A stretch of 64,000 nucleotides of DNA from positions 1-64,000 of the forward strand of contig JAEWEG010000054.1 of NCBI GenBank assembly GCA_023389575.1, in the 5' to 3' direction. This document shows positions 1-8,124 of the stretch, in pieces. The stretch comes from Chloroflexota bacterium (GTDB lineage Bacteria; Chloroflexota; Chloroflexia; Thermomicrobiales; UBA6265). The position numbers were made by a program, and so were the translations under genes. Under the pieces are notes generated by a model that did no database searches, was not told the DNA's origin, and saw only the letters and a list, made by a program, of their open reading frames with translations. How positions within the stretch are numbered: the first letter of the stretch is position 1; the number at the start of each line of letters is the position of its first letter.

Positions 1-3000
1 AGACTGGCGACCCAGGGCGAGGAACCAGAGAGGTCGATGTGCCCCGGTGGGACGTCCGGCGCGGGGACGGGGCGCCCGAGATGGAAACCCTGCCCGTAAT
101 CGCAGCCGATTCCCCGCAACAGCGCCAGTTGCCCCGCCGTCTCGATTCCCTCGGCGGTGACCGGCAGGCCAATCGCGTGGGCGATGGTCGCGATGCCCGA
201 GATCATCGCCAATCCCCCGAGATCGTTCTCCAGGTCGTGCATGAACGACCGGTCCAGCTTCACGTCGGTGACGGGAAGCTCCCGCAAATAGCGCAGCGAT
301 GAGTACCCAGAGCCAAAATCGTCGATGGCGACGCTCACTCCCAGTTGCCGGAGTTGCGTCAGCGTCGCCACGGTCCCGGCCAGGTCCTCGATCATGATCT
401 GCTCGGTGATTTCCAGCCGGAGCTTGCCCGGGTCGATGACGCTGTGGGCGATCTGGTCGGCGATGCCGCTCACCAGGCCGGGATCGCTGAACTGCGTCGC
501 CGAGAAGTTGAGCGACACGGGCGGGGAATCCGGACCCCACCGGGCGAGCAGTTCGCAAACCTGGGTAAGTCCCCACCGGCCGAGAGCCACGATTTGGCCG
601 GCCTCCTCGGCGAGGGGGATGAACTCGTCCGGCGGCACCATTCCGTACACCGGGTGTCGCCAGCGCAGGAGCGCCTCCATTCCCGAAACGGCCCCGGTGG
701 CGAGCGCGACGATGGGCTGGTAGTGCATCTCCAGCTGGCCCCGGGCGGCCGCTTCGGCCACATCGGTCCGGAGCCGCCAGCGGCGCATGGCGTTCTCCTC
801 CATACCGGAGGTGTGCAGCAGCACCTGTCCCCGCCCGGCGCGCTTGGCGCGGTACATGGCGGCGTCTCCGTCGCGTAGCAGGATGTCGGGCTTCAACAAC
901 CCTGGCTCGCTCACCGCCACCCCGATCGTCACGCCGATCGGGACTTCGCCCCCGCGGCAGGTGAACGGATCGGTCATCGCCGCCCGCACCTGTTCGGCGA
1001 ACGTCGAAACCTGCCTCACATCCTGGATTGCCGGAAGCAGAAGCACGAATTCGTCCCCACCAAGCCGCGCGACCGTCTCCGCGCCCTGCAGGGTCGAACG
1101 CAGGCGTTGGCCGATCGCATACAGCAACTCATCGCCGGCTTCGTGGCCGAAGGCATCGTTGACCTGTTTGAAGCCGTTGAGGTCCACGAACAGGACGCCG
1201 ACCCGCTTGCCATCCAGCGCGGCCTGACGGAGGGCCTGTTCCATCCGGTCGGCCAGGAGCGTGCGGTTGGGAAGCCCGGTCAGCGGATCGTGGAGCGCGA
1301 GGTGGCGCAGTTCGGATTCCAGTCGCTTCTGCTCGGTGACATCCCGTGCGTTGATCACCATGCCCCCAACCTCCGGCACGTGCAGGAAGTTGGAGACATG
1401 GGTTTCCAGCCAGACCCAGGTCCCGTCGGCGGTGGTCACCCGGAACGTTATCCTCTGACCCGCGCCCGGGGTCGCGACCACCGATTCCCACATGCGGTTC
1501 ACGGCGCTCTGGTCGGCGGGATGGACCAGGTCCACGCGCAATTCATCGGCGTACGTTTCTAGTGGATGGCCGAGTACGCGTTCCAGCCCGGGGCTGGCGT
1601 AGACCAGGCCGCCCACGGCGTTGAACACCACCACGATATCGCTGGCCTGCTGGACCAGGGCCCGGAACCGGGCCTCCCGCGCGCGGAGCGCGGCTTCGGC
1701 CTGGCCGCGTTCCACGGCGTCCCACGTGAGCTCCGCCACGTCGCGGGCCAGAGCCACTTCGTCGTCGCTCCATTCGCGAACGGTGGCGTGGCCCACGAAC
1801 AACCCCGCGTTCCACTGCCCGCCACGCTGGAGCGGCACCGCGATTCCCGCGATCGCGGCAGATTCCATGCGCGTGGCCGCCATTTTGGCGTCTTTTCGCG
1901 CGTCGCTGATGCGCACGGTATGGCCCGCGCGCAACTCCGGCGCGTACCCATAGTTCAACGCCGGTATGGGAAGGGCCCCGGAGAGTGGCGGCAGGGTGCC
2001 ATCCGTCCAACCGTTGGTGCCGATGAGCAGGGCGTCGTCGACCATCTCGAAAAACCAGACGCGATGGGTATTCAGGAAGCGGCCCAGCGTCTCGCTCGCC
2101 GTCGACAGCATCTGGTCCGGGTCGCGCATTTCGCGGAGCGTCTTCGCCAGGTTGACCAGCAGCGCCTGGCGGGCCTCGCTCGCCCGCAGGGCCTCCTCCT
2201 CGGCGAGTTGCTGGGTCACGTCGCGGACCGAGGCGAGCCGGAGCGCGCGGCCTTGGTACTGGATCTGGCGTCCCAGCATCTCGGCGAAATAAGTTGAGCC
2301 ATCGCCGCGACGGGCGAAGACGACATACGGCGTCTCGCTGCCTTGCCGCACGCGTTCGGTCACCAGTTCGTGCGAATTGGGCGCCACGAAGTCGAGGATC
2401 GGCCGTCCCACGACCTGGTCCGCTTCAAGTCCAAGCAGGGTCGCGTACGCCTGGTTGATGGCCGTCACTACCTTGCCGTCGTGAATCAGCATCGCCTCGG
2501 CCGTGGCGTGGAACAGGGTGGAGAAGCTCTCGGCCTGGTGGGCCAGAACGGTCTCGGCCTCCTTGCGGTCGGTGATGTCCCGGGAACTCACCAGGATGCC
2601 GCCCACGTCCGGATCGTCGAGGAGGTTGGTGAACGTCGCCCCGATCCATCGCCAGGAGCCATCCCCGCGGCGCATGCGGAACTCCCGCTTAAGCTCGGCA
2701 TGTTTTGACTGAGCCGTCTCCGTCAACGCCCGCCGGAAAAGCTCCACGTCGTCGTCGTGGAGCAGGGCGAAGACATCGAACTCATCGTTGGCCCCCTTGC
2801 GGTACGGACCAACGATGGAATCGAAGGCGGGGCTCTTGTAGGCGATGGTTCCGTCGACATCGATCACGTTGATCAGCGCGTCGGTGTGCGCGATCAGGGA
2901 GGTGAAGCGGCGATGTTCGCGGAGCAACGCCTCCTGGGCGCTCCGCCTGGTCGTGACGTCGGCCAGGTTGACGACCGCGCCAGCGCCTTCCGGTCGCTGG

Positions 3001-3326
3001 AGCGGCCTCACCCTTAGCTTGAACCAGCGCCCCTCGATGCCGGGTTCCACGGGAAACTCCATGGTGAACTCGGGAAGCGAGCCGTCGAGCACTCCGGTCA
3101 CGCCTTTTTCGGCCTCCGGGCCGTAGTCGCCCAACGTGCAGGATCGGCAGACCTCCAGGTAATTTCCGCCCACGCCGAACGTGGCCTGGTCCCAGCCAGC
3201 CGCGAAGGCACGCCAGGCCGCGTTGGTCGCGATAATGGTGGCGGACCCATCCAGGACCACCGTCCGGGAATCGAGCGAGTCGAGCACGGCCCAGCCCAGG
3301 TCAGTGCCGTCAGCCGTCTTCGCCAT
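1..3326 (-). CDS. Multi-PAS/GAF GGDEF-EAL cyclic-di-GMP signalling protein (3' end outside window)
   Basis: Predicted bifunctional c-di-GMP enzyme, probably cytosolic because no signal or membrane segment is seen. From the ATG at 3326, preceded by a GGCAGGAG ribosome site, it reads open to the window edge for over 1,100 residues. Approximate order: PAS (1-130), PAS (137-260), PAS (264-372), GAF (380-530), PAS (545-665), GGDEF (672-840), EAL (845 onward). The cyclase motif GGDEF (near residue 756) is intact. The phosphodiesterase motif reads MEALLRW (near 883), followed by EITE and DDFGSGYSS, so both domains look catalytically competent. The RxxD product-inhibition site usually five residues before GGDEF is absent. 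Ligands of the sensor domains cannot be told. Confidence 0.93.
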   Translation of the reverse strand, partial: MAKTADGTDLGWAVLDSLDSRTVVLDGSATIIATNAAWRAFAAGWDQATFGVGGNYLEVCRSCTLGDYGPEAEKGVTGVLDGSLPEFTMEFPVEPGIEGRWFKLRVRPLQRPEGAGAVVNLADVTTRRSAQEALLREHRRFTSLIAHTDALINVIDVDGTIAYKSPAFDSIVGPYRKGANDEFDVFALLHDDDVELFRRALTETAQSKHAELKREFRMRRGDGSWRWIGATFTNLLDDPDVGGILVSSRDITDRKEAETVLAHQAESFSTLFHATAEAMLIHDGKVVTAINQAYATLLGLEADQVVGRPILDFVAPNSHELVTERVRQGSETPYVVFARRGDGSTYFAEMLGRQIQYQGRALRLASVRDVTQQLAEEEALRASEARQALLVNLAKTLREMRDPDQMLSTASETLGRFLNTHRVWFFEMVDDALLIGTNGWTDGTLPPLSGALPIPALNYGYAPELRAGHTVRISDARKDAKMAATRMESAAIAGIAVPLQRGGQWNAGLFVGHATVREWSDDEVALARDVAELTWDAVERGQAEAALRAREARFRALVQQASDIVVVFNAVGGLVYASPGLERVLGHPLETYADELRVDLVHPADQSAVNRMWESVVATPGAGQRITFRVTTADGTWVWLETHVSNFLHVPEVGGMVINARDVTEQKRLESELRHLALHDPLTGLPNRTLLADRMEQALRQAALDGKRVGVLFVDLNGFKQVNDAFGHEAGDELLYAIGQRLRSTLQGAETVARLGGDEFVLLLPAIQDVRQVSTFAEQVRAAMTDPFTCRGGEVPIGVTIGVAVSEPGLLKPDILLRDGDAAMYRAKRAGRGQVLLHTSGMEENAMRRWRLRTDVAEAAARGQLEMHYQPIVALATGAVSGMEALLRWRHPVYGMVPPDEFIPLAEEAGQIVALGRWGLTQVCELLARWGPDSPPVSLNFSATQFSDPGLVSGIADQIAHSVIDPGKLRLEITEQIMIEDLAGTVATLTQLRQLGVSVAIDDFGSGYSSLRYLRELPVTDVKLDRSFMHDLENDLGGLAMISGIATIAHAIGLPVTAEGIETAGQLALLRGIGCDYGQGFHLGRPVPAPDVPPGHIDLSGSSPWVAS

Positions 3327-3567
3327 CAGCGTCTCCTGCCCAAAGGTATCGATCGCGCGCAGGTCTCCAGTTCCCCTATACCCCTCGGCCGTGCGTGTCG
3401 AACGAGCGACATCGTCGGTTCGCGTTGACGTCGCCTGCCATCAATGACTGTCCAGGCCTCATTCCATGGAAGGTCGTCGCTCACGATAGTCTAAAGGTTA
3501 AGGGAATCGTACCCTGATTCAGGCCGATGTGCTTTTGTCCTGGCATTCTCGAGGCATGGGGTGAGCG

Positions 3568-4644
3568 CTATTCCAGTTCGCTGGCGAGCTGCTCGACCAT
3601 GGCGAACACGATGTCCGTGGCGACGTCCGAGCCATCGCGATTCACCAGCGCCACGGCGCTCACCGCGTGGCCGCGCACATTGGGGAAGCGATAGGCCGCC
3701 GTGGCGTAGCCGGGACCACCGCCCGTATGCCCAGCCACCACGCCGAACTGGTTGGCGATATCCATCATCAACCCCAATCCGTAGGCCGGATTCACCATCC
3801 AGTTATGGGTCTCCGCCACCGGCGCACCAATCAGCATCTGCTCCAGCAGCGATGGCTTCACCAGCCTGCCTGGTTCGAACAGCAGGTCGAGGAACGTCGC
3901 CACATCGGCCGCGTTTGACGTAACGAGACCGTGCGATACCCACCCCGGGTGATAGTGGGGGATGACGTTCTCCACGGTATCGTCGCCGGAAAGCGCCGTG
4001 CCGTAACCGGGTGTCAACTCTCGCATATCCTCCAGCGACGCGGCGCCGGAGAACGTTTCCAGGCCGAACGGATAGCCGAGATACGTCCGCACGATGTCGG
4101 GGAACGATGTCCCTGTCTCCTGTTCCAGCAGTTGCCGCAGCAGCAGGTATCCGATGTTGGAATAGCGCCAGCCGTGCCCGGGCAGGAACAGGAGGTCGGT
4201 GGCGATGGTCCGCTCCAGGAACTCATCGTCCGACCATGGCGTGCCCGGATGCGCGCGGACCGCCTCGTGGTACTCGAGCAGGTGGCCGTAGTTGGAGAGC
4301 CCGCCGGTGTGGTTGAGGACATGCCGGATTGGCACCGGCGTTTCGATCGGCAGGTCGGGAAAGTAGGTCTGCAGCGTATCGTCCAGCACGATGGAGTCCC
4401 GGCCCTCGATCAGGCGCAGGATCATCGTCGCGATCACGGTTTTCGTGATGCTGTAGAGGCCAAACCGCGCGTCCGCCTCGATTGGCCGTCGCCGTTCCAT
4501 GTCGGCATGACCGATCCCGGCGCTCCACGGCTCACCATCCACCGTGAGCGCCACCGTCGCCCCAGGTGCCTCGACCGCCTGGAGACGGTCGTTAACCAGC
4601 GCCTCCAATCGCGCGCGGTCCGCCAATTTTCCAACGCTCGCCAT
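3568..4644 (-). CDS. Serine hydrolase of the class C beta-lactamase / D-alanyl carboxypeptidase-like family
   Basis: 358 residues. All three signatures of the beta-lactamase class C fold are visible: SITK (Ser65, Lys68), YSN (Tyr161) and HTGG near residue 305 in place of the usual KTG. No clear signal peptide is seen, so a cytosolic esterase or peptidase acting on small esters or peptides is as likely as a cell-wall role. It is separated from the upstream phosphoesterase by about 115 bp and may be co-transcribed with it. Exact substrate is unknown; the family includes esterases, D-aminopeptidases and true beta-lactamases. Confidence 0.85.
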   Translation of the reverse strand: MASVGKLADRARLEALVNDRLQAVEAPGATVALTVDGEPWSAGIGHADMERRRPIEADARFGLYSITKTVIATMILRLIEGRDSIVLDDTLQTYFPDLPIETPVPIRHVLNHTGGLSNYGHLLEYHEAVRAHPGTPWSDDEFLERTIATDLLFLPGHGWRYSNIGYLLLRQLLEQETGTSFPDIVRTYLGYPFGLETFSGAASLEDMRELTPGYGTALSGDDTVENVIPHYHPGWVSHGLVTSNAADVATFLDLLFEPGRLVKPSLLEQMLIGAPVAETHNWMVNPAYGLGLMMDIANQFGVVAGHTGGGPGYATAAYRFPNVRGHAVSAVALVNRDGSDVATDIVFAMVEQLASELE

Positions 4645-4759
4645 CCGTAACCTCGCTCCGGAGTCGCCTCACCCACCCCTACACATCGTCGGTCTGGTGG
4701 GGCTTCACCTTCCCCGAAACCCGCCCCGAACGCAAGGCGCGGGCGGTCGCGTGGGGCGA

Positions 4760-5710
4760 TCAGTGACAGCTCGCCTGACCCGTATCGTTGAACGATTCGC
4801 CTTCGACCGGTACGAATTTCCACTCGTAACCGTCGGGCAGGAGGGTGAGTTGGAGGACGCCGAACGACTCGCTGTTGCGGGCGTGGCTGTGGGGATGCAC
4901 CTCGCCGAAATCGCGGAGCGGACCGCCGCCCGTGCCGACCACGAACTGCGTGATGCCGCCCGTGGGGTCGAGCGTTCCATCGGGGGTCATGGGCGCGAAC
5001 CGCTCGTAGGCGTGATCGTGACCGGCCAGCACCACCTCCGCGCCGGAGGTGTAGAGGGTTGACCAGATCGCCGCCAGATCGGCCTCGTCACCGTGTCCGG
5101 CGGAACTGAACAGGGGATGGTGCATGTACGCCAGCGTGCACTGGCTGGGGTGATCGGCCAGGTCCGCCTGGAGCCAGGCAAGCTGCGCGGAGCCCTCCCC
5201 GCAGCCGCCCACGTCGTCGCAGTTGGTGTTCAGCGCCACGATGTGCCACTCGCCAAGATCGAACGAGTACCAGCCCTGGCCGGGCGTTCCGGCCCTGTCT
5301 CCGAAATAGTCGAAATAGGCCTGGGCGCCTTCGGTGTAGTAGTCGTGATTGCCGGGCACGGGCCGGGTTCGGTCGAGGTGGCGGCCCCAGGTTGGGCCAT
5401 AGCACTCGGCGAATTCCTGGGCGGTCCCGTTGTTGTAGGCGTTGTCGCCCAGCGTGAAAATCGTCCCCTCGATCTGGTCGAGCAGGCGGGCGGTGGCTTC
5501 GTCGCCATCGAAGTCGCAGGACGCGATGTCGCCCGCGCCAACGAACACCACTGCCTCGTCCGGCGTGGCGACTGGCGTCGCCACCACGGGCGTGCCCGTC
5601 GCCAGCAGGATCAGCGCGCAGAGGAGGAGCAGGCAGCGGACCATCGGCCGGCCCTCGGCGAGTGAGTGTCCGCCGACCTGTGACGCTTCGAGCCGTTCGG
5701 TGGGATTCAC
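4760..5710 (-). CDS. Secreted calcineurin-like metallophosphoesterase
   Basis: 316 residues from a GTG start with a strong GGAGGAG site 6 bases upstream; a shorter start at 5644 (Met-Val-Arg-Cys...) is possible. A hydrophobic signal segment (VRCLLLLCALILLATG) is followed by a TPVVATPVATP linker, so export is expected. Metal-ligand motifs of the calcineurin fold occur in order: GDIAS, GDNAY, GNHDY, MHHP and GHDHAYERF. They resemble purple acid phosphatase-type enzymes that remove phosphate from extracellular esters, with two metal ions. The open frame extends upstream of the GTG, but that extension has no signal-like features. Confidence 0.85.
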   Translation of the reverse strand: MNPTERLEASQVGGHSLAEGRPMVRCLLLLCALILLATGTPVVATPVATPDEAVVFVGAGDIASCDFDGDEATARLLDQIEGTIFTLGDNAYNNGTAQEFAECYGPTWGRHLDRTRPVPGNHDYYTEGAQAYFDYFGDRAGTPGQGWYSFDLGEWHIVALNTNCDDVGGCGEGSAQLAWLQADLADHPSQCTLAYMHHPLFSSAGHGDEADLAAIWSTLYTSGAEVVLAGHDHAYERFAPMTPDGTLDPTGGITQFVVGTGGGPLRDFGEVHPHSHARNSESFGVLQLTLLPDGYEWKFVPVEGESFNDTGQASCH

Positions 5711-6114
5711 GCGAGTCTCCTCCGGTGGTCCGTGCGGTTCGGGCCTGACAATATCGCCGCGTCGTTGCCGAAATGCCCGGTCGTGGACGGAGAGCGCGCC
5801 GATCGCCGCCATGAGGACGCCTGTTGGTGCGACGGGACAACGCATGCGACCAGTATGCGGCATTCCTCCGCCGGGACGGTCCGGCGTGGAATGGCGTCCC
5901 GGCTTCCCAACCTTTCGCCCCTCGTCCCGAGATGGACGGGCACCGTTTCTCCGCCCGAGAATCCACGCTGCTCACCACGTCATGATTCAACCAATTGAAC
6001 CTTCTCGACCGGTTCAACGTCTCTCCAACAGCCACCAGACCGGGAGGCACCACGGGCCTGGGGCCAATCACCCGGTCATGCCGTGGGGAAATCAAGCCAT
6101 GGGAGAGTCCTGTC
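5711..6114. other. Divergent intergenic region
   Basis: About 400 bp between the divergently transcribed phosphoesterase and beta-propeller genes. It must hold both promoters. I see no convincing gene, tRNA or strong hairpin; the open frames across it have no recognisable domain. Confidence 0.5.
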
Positions 6115-7611
6115 GTGTCACGCCTGTCCACCGTCAATCGCCGCGCCTTCGTGGGCCTTACCGCCGCCCTCTTCACCCCCGCCGCCGCGCGGGCCCGCGC
6201 TCCGCGTCCCACCAACCTGAAAGAGGTTTCGGACGAGTCCAGCGGCTCCCGGCTGCTGGTCGGCGCCCCCGACCAGTTCGGGTTCATCAACGCCATCGGC
6301 GTGCTGGACGGCGGCGGCAGCCTCCTGACGATCATCGAGACCGGGGACAGCGTCTTCAACGTGCGCACCACCCCGAACGAACGCCGCGTCATGCTCGAAC
6401 TGATGATGGCTTCGGCCTATCTCGACCTCGACACGGGCGACCAAACCACGTTCGACGATGTCGCCCAGGTGCTCATGCCACAACCCGCCGTCGACGGACC
6501 CAGCGCGGGCAGCGCCGCGCACCTGATCGCCCCGACGTTCTCCCTCGATGCCATCGTCCGGCTCGATGTGGAAACCGGGTGGCTCACCGATATCACCACC
6601 TACCTGCAGGGCGAAACCCAAACCCTCATTCCCGCCCTTGCCGCCTTCGGTCCCAGTGGCGCGCTCGCTGGCGTCTGGACCGGCAACAACGTCTACCTGC
6701 TCGATCCCGCCCAGCCCGAGGATGCGCTCGTGCTCAACGGTGGCGATGACAGCCTGTACTCCACCGCCTTTGGCATCGCCAGCAACGAGGAATGGATCGC
6801 CTACACCACCTACGACCCGGGAGACGGCCTCGGCGAAGTCATCCTCCAATCCACCGTCGACGGAACCGTCATCCCCGTGGTCGAGGGAGACGCCTGGTCC
6901 TGCGTTCAGTTCATCCCGGGTGATGACACCAGCTTCCTGCTCATGCACGACGGCGCCATCGAACGCCGCTCCATTGATGACCCCACCGCCGCTGGCGAAC
7001 GCGTCATCGCGATCGGTTCGCAACCGCTGGCCGATACCGTGACCTCGGCCGATGACTCGAAGCGCCTCGTCTCCAGCCGGAAATCCGGCGGCGGACCCAC
7101 CGAGTGGGTGCTGCTCGACCTGGAGGCCAACACCGGCACCGAGCTTCCCGATCTTTCCGGGCTGGACCTGCTTCCCATTTCCACCTGGGAGCAGGAACCC
7201 CGCCATGCCCTCTTCGGCTCCCAGCCCGAAGCGTTTTCGCTCGACCTCCGTCCCGGACCGCTCACCGGTCTGAGCCTGGAAACGGGCGAGGTGACCCCGT
7301 TGCTGAAGGATGTCGCGCTCGATTCGCTTGTCACGCACAGCACCACCGCCGATGGCGCATGGGCGGTGCTCAGCAATCACCCGGAGAGCCCCGAGCCTGG
7401 GTTCTGGGTTGTCGATCTCGCGGAGGGCGTCGCCACCGCGGTCACCAGCACCTACGCGGTGATGAACGGCGGCTGCCTCTCGCCGGACGGGAAGCTCGCC
7501 GCCGTCACCGGTCGCGGCGAGGACCACGAATCCGAGATCTTCCTCTTCGACCCCGCCGACCCAACCGAACTCAACTCCTTCGGCCCCGGCGTCACCCTCA
7601 CCTGGACCTGA
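6115..7611 (+). CDS. Tat-exported beta-propeller-like protein of unknown function
   Basis: 498 residues from a GTG start preceded by GGGAGAG (6101-6107); an ATG 120 bases upstream in the same frame is less likely. The N-terminus has a twin-arginine signal (NRRAFVGLTAALF, then A-rich cleavage region). The remainder is a run of repeats of the style 'WVLLDLEANTGTELPDLSG' and 'FWVVDLAEG', typical of TolB/WD40-like propellers. It ends with an 'LSPDGKLAAVTGRGE' blade. No catalytic motif is recognised. A binding or scaffolding role outside the membrane is inferred. It stands alone, divergent from the phosphoesterase. Confidence 0.75.
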   Translation: MSRLSTVNRRAFVGLTAALFTPAAARARAPRPTNLKEVSDESSGSRLLVGAPDQFGFINAIGVLDGGGSLLTIIETGDSVFNVRTTPNERRVMLELMMASAYLDLDTGDQTTFDDVAQVLMPQPAVDGPSAGSAAHLIAPTFSLDAIVRLDVETGWLTDITTYLQGETQTLIPALAAFGPSGALAGVWTGNNVYLLDPAQPEDALVLNGGDDSLYSTAFGIASNEEWIAYTTYDPGDGLGEVILQSTVDGTVIPVVEGDAWSCVQFIPGDDTSFLLMHDGAIERRSIDDPTAAGERVIAIGSQPLADTVTSADDSKRLVSSRKSGGGPTEWVLLDLEANTGTELPDLSGLDLLPISTWEQEPRHALFGSQPEAFSLDLRPGPLTGLSLETGEVTPLLKDVALDSLVTHSTTADGAWAVLSNHPESPEPGFWVVDLAEGVATAVTSTYAVMNGGCLSPDGKLAAVTGRGEDHESEIFLFDPADPTELNSFGPGVTLTWT

Positions 7612-7683
7612 CCGCTCCCGGGCGAGGGCGGCCGTGCATGGGACCTGCAATGCATGGGCCGCCTGGGTCCGGTGTGAATGTAC

Positions 7684-7717
7684 GGTGTCACGGCCTGCTA
7701 TGCAGGTCTGTGACACC
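7684..7717. repeat. Nested inverted repeat (hairpin)
   Basis: Outer arms GGTGTCAC / GTGACACC are perfect. Inner arms CCTGC / GCAGG close on a TAT loop, giving a 34-base cruciform or RNA hairpin. It lies 70 bp after the stop of the propeller gene. It could end that transcript, but there is no T-run, so an operator or element end is also possible. Confidence 0.6.
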
Positions 7718-7772
7718 TCTCGGGTCAACGCCCCAACCAACCAATCTCACCTCAACCTGGCGAATTTTTACC

Positions 7773-8039
7773 GTGTCGATGCGTTCACTGGGGAGGTGGA
7801 TCTTGCCCACCCGCCCATGCCGCATCGAAGGGATCGTCAGCCATGCATTCCACGCGCACTGGCCACCTGGATCGGAACCCGCGCCGCGCCGCCAGTGGAC
7901 ACGACAACATCATTGGTGCGCCAACATTAATTGAACGCTTCCCATTAAACCCTCTCTCCGAAAAGCCCGTCATTCCGGGGAGAATCGGCTCTGCCGAGCG
8001 AATTTATGGATTAATGGATTATTGTCGCCGAAAAAACAC
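7773..8039 (+). repeat. Dispersed intergenic repeat, copy A
   Basis: This stretch aligns with the reverse complement of 17579-17810. Shared blocks in the same order are TCGATGCGTTCAC, GCCCACC, ACACGACAACA, CAACATTAATT, AAGCCCGTC(A/G)TTCCGGG, and ATTAATGGATTATTGT followed by GCCGAAAAA. The AT-rich blocks stand out from the GC-rich surroundings. Spacers between blocks differ in length and copy A is longer. It may be a miniature mobile element, a structured RNA or an old duplication; no coding function is supported. Confidence 0.7.
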
Positions 8040-8051
8040 TGGCAATATGCG

Positions 8052-8087
8052 GAGTGCCCCAGGGCTGATCCAGCCACCGGGGCACTC
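8052..8087 (-). terminator. Hairpin after the GH127 gene
   Basis: Arms GAGTGCCCC (8052-8060) and GGGGCACTC (8079-8087) pair perfectly, with a smaller GGCT/AGCC pairing in the loop. It starts 38 bp past the stop of the GH127 gene in its direction of transcription. Confidence 0.5.
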
Positions 8088-8124
8088 AGGTGAAACAGGG
8101 GGTGCCGGGACGAAATGGGTGGCG

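Larger units (their letters stand above)
7612..8124. other. Repeat-bearing convergent intergenic region
   Basis: About 510 bp between convergent genes. It holds no credible gene; long open frames here are unsupported. It contains a nested inverted repeat (7684-7717), one copy of a dispersed AT-rich repeat (7773-8039) and a terminator-like hairpin (8052-8087), each listed separately. Confidence 0.6.

Noticed and set aside
5442..6749. Long plus-strand frame spanning the phosphoesterase and propeller genes
   Set aside because: Crosses two real genes in other frames and has Arg/Pro-rich composition with no domain.
6118..7740. 540-codon minus-strand open frame opposite the secreted propeller gene
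   Set aside because: Antisense shadow; Gly/Val/Ala-rich with no motif, while the plus-strand gene has a Tat signal and ribosome site.
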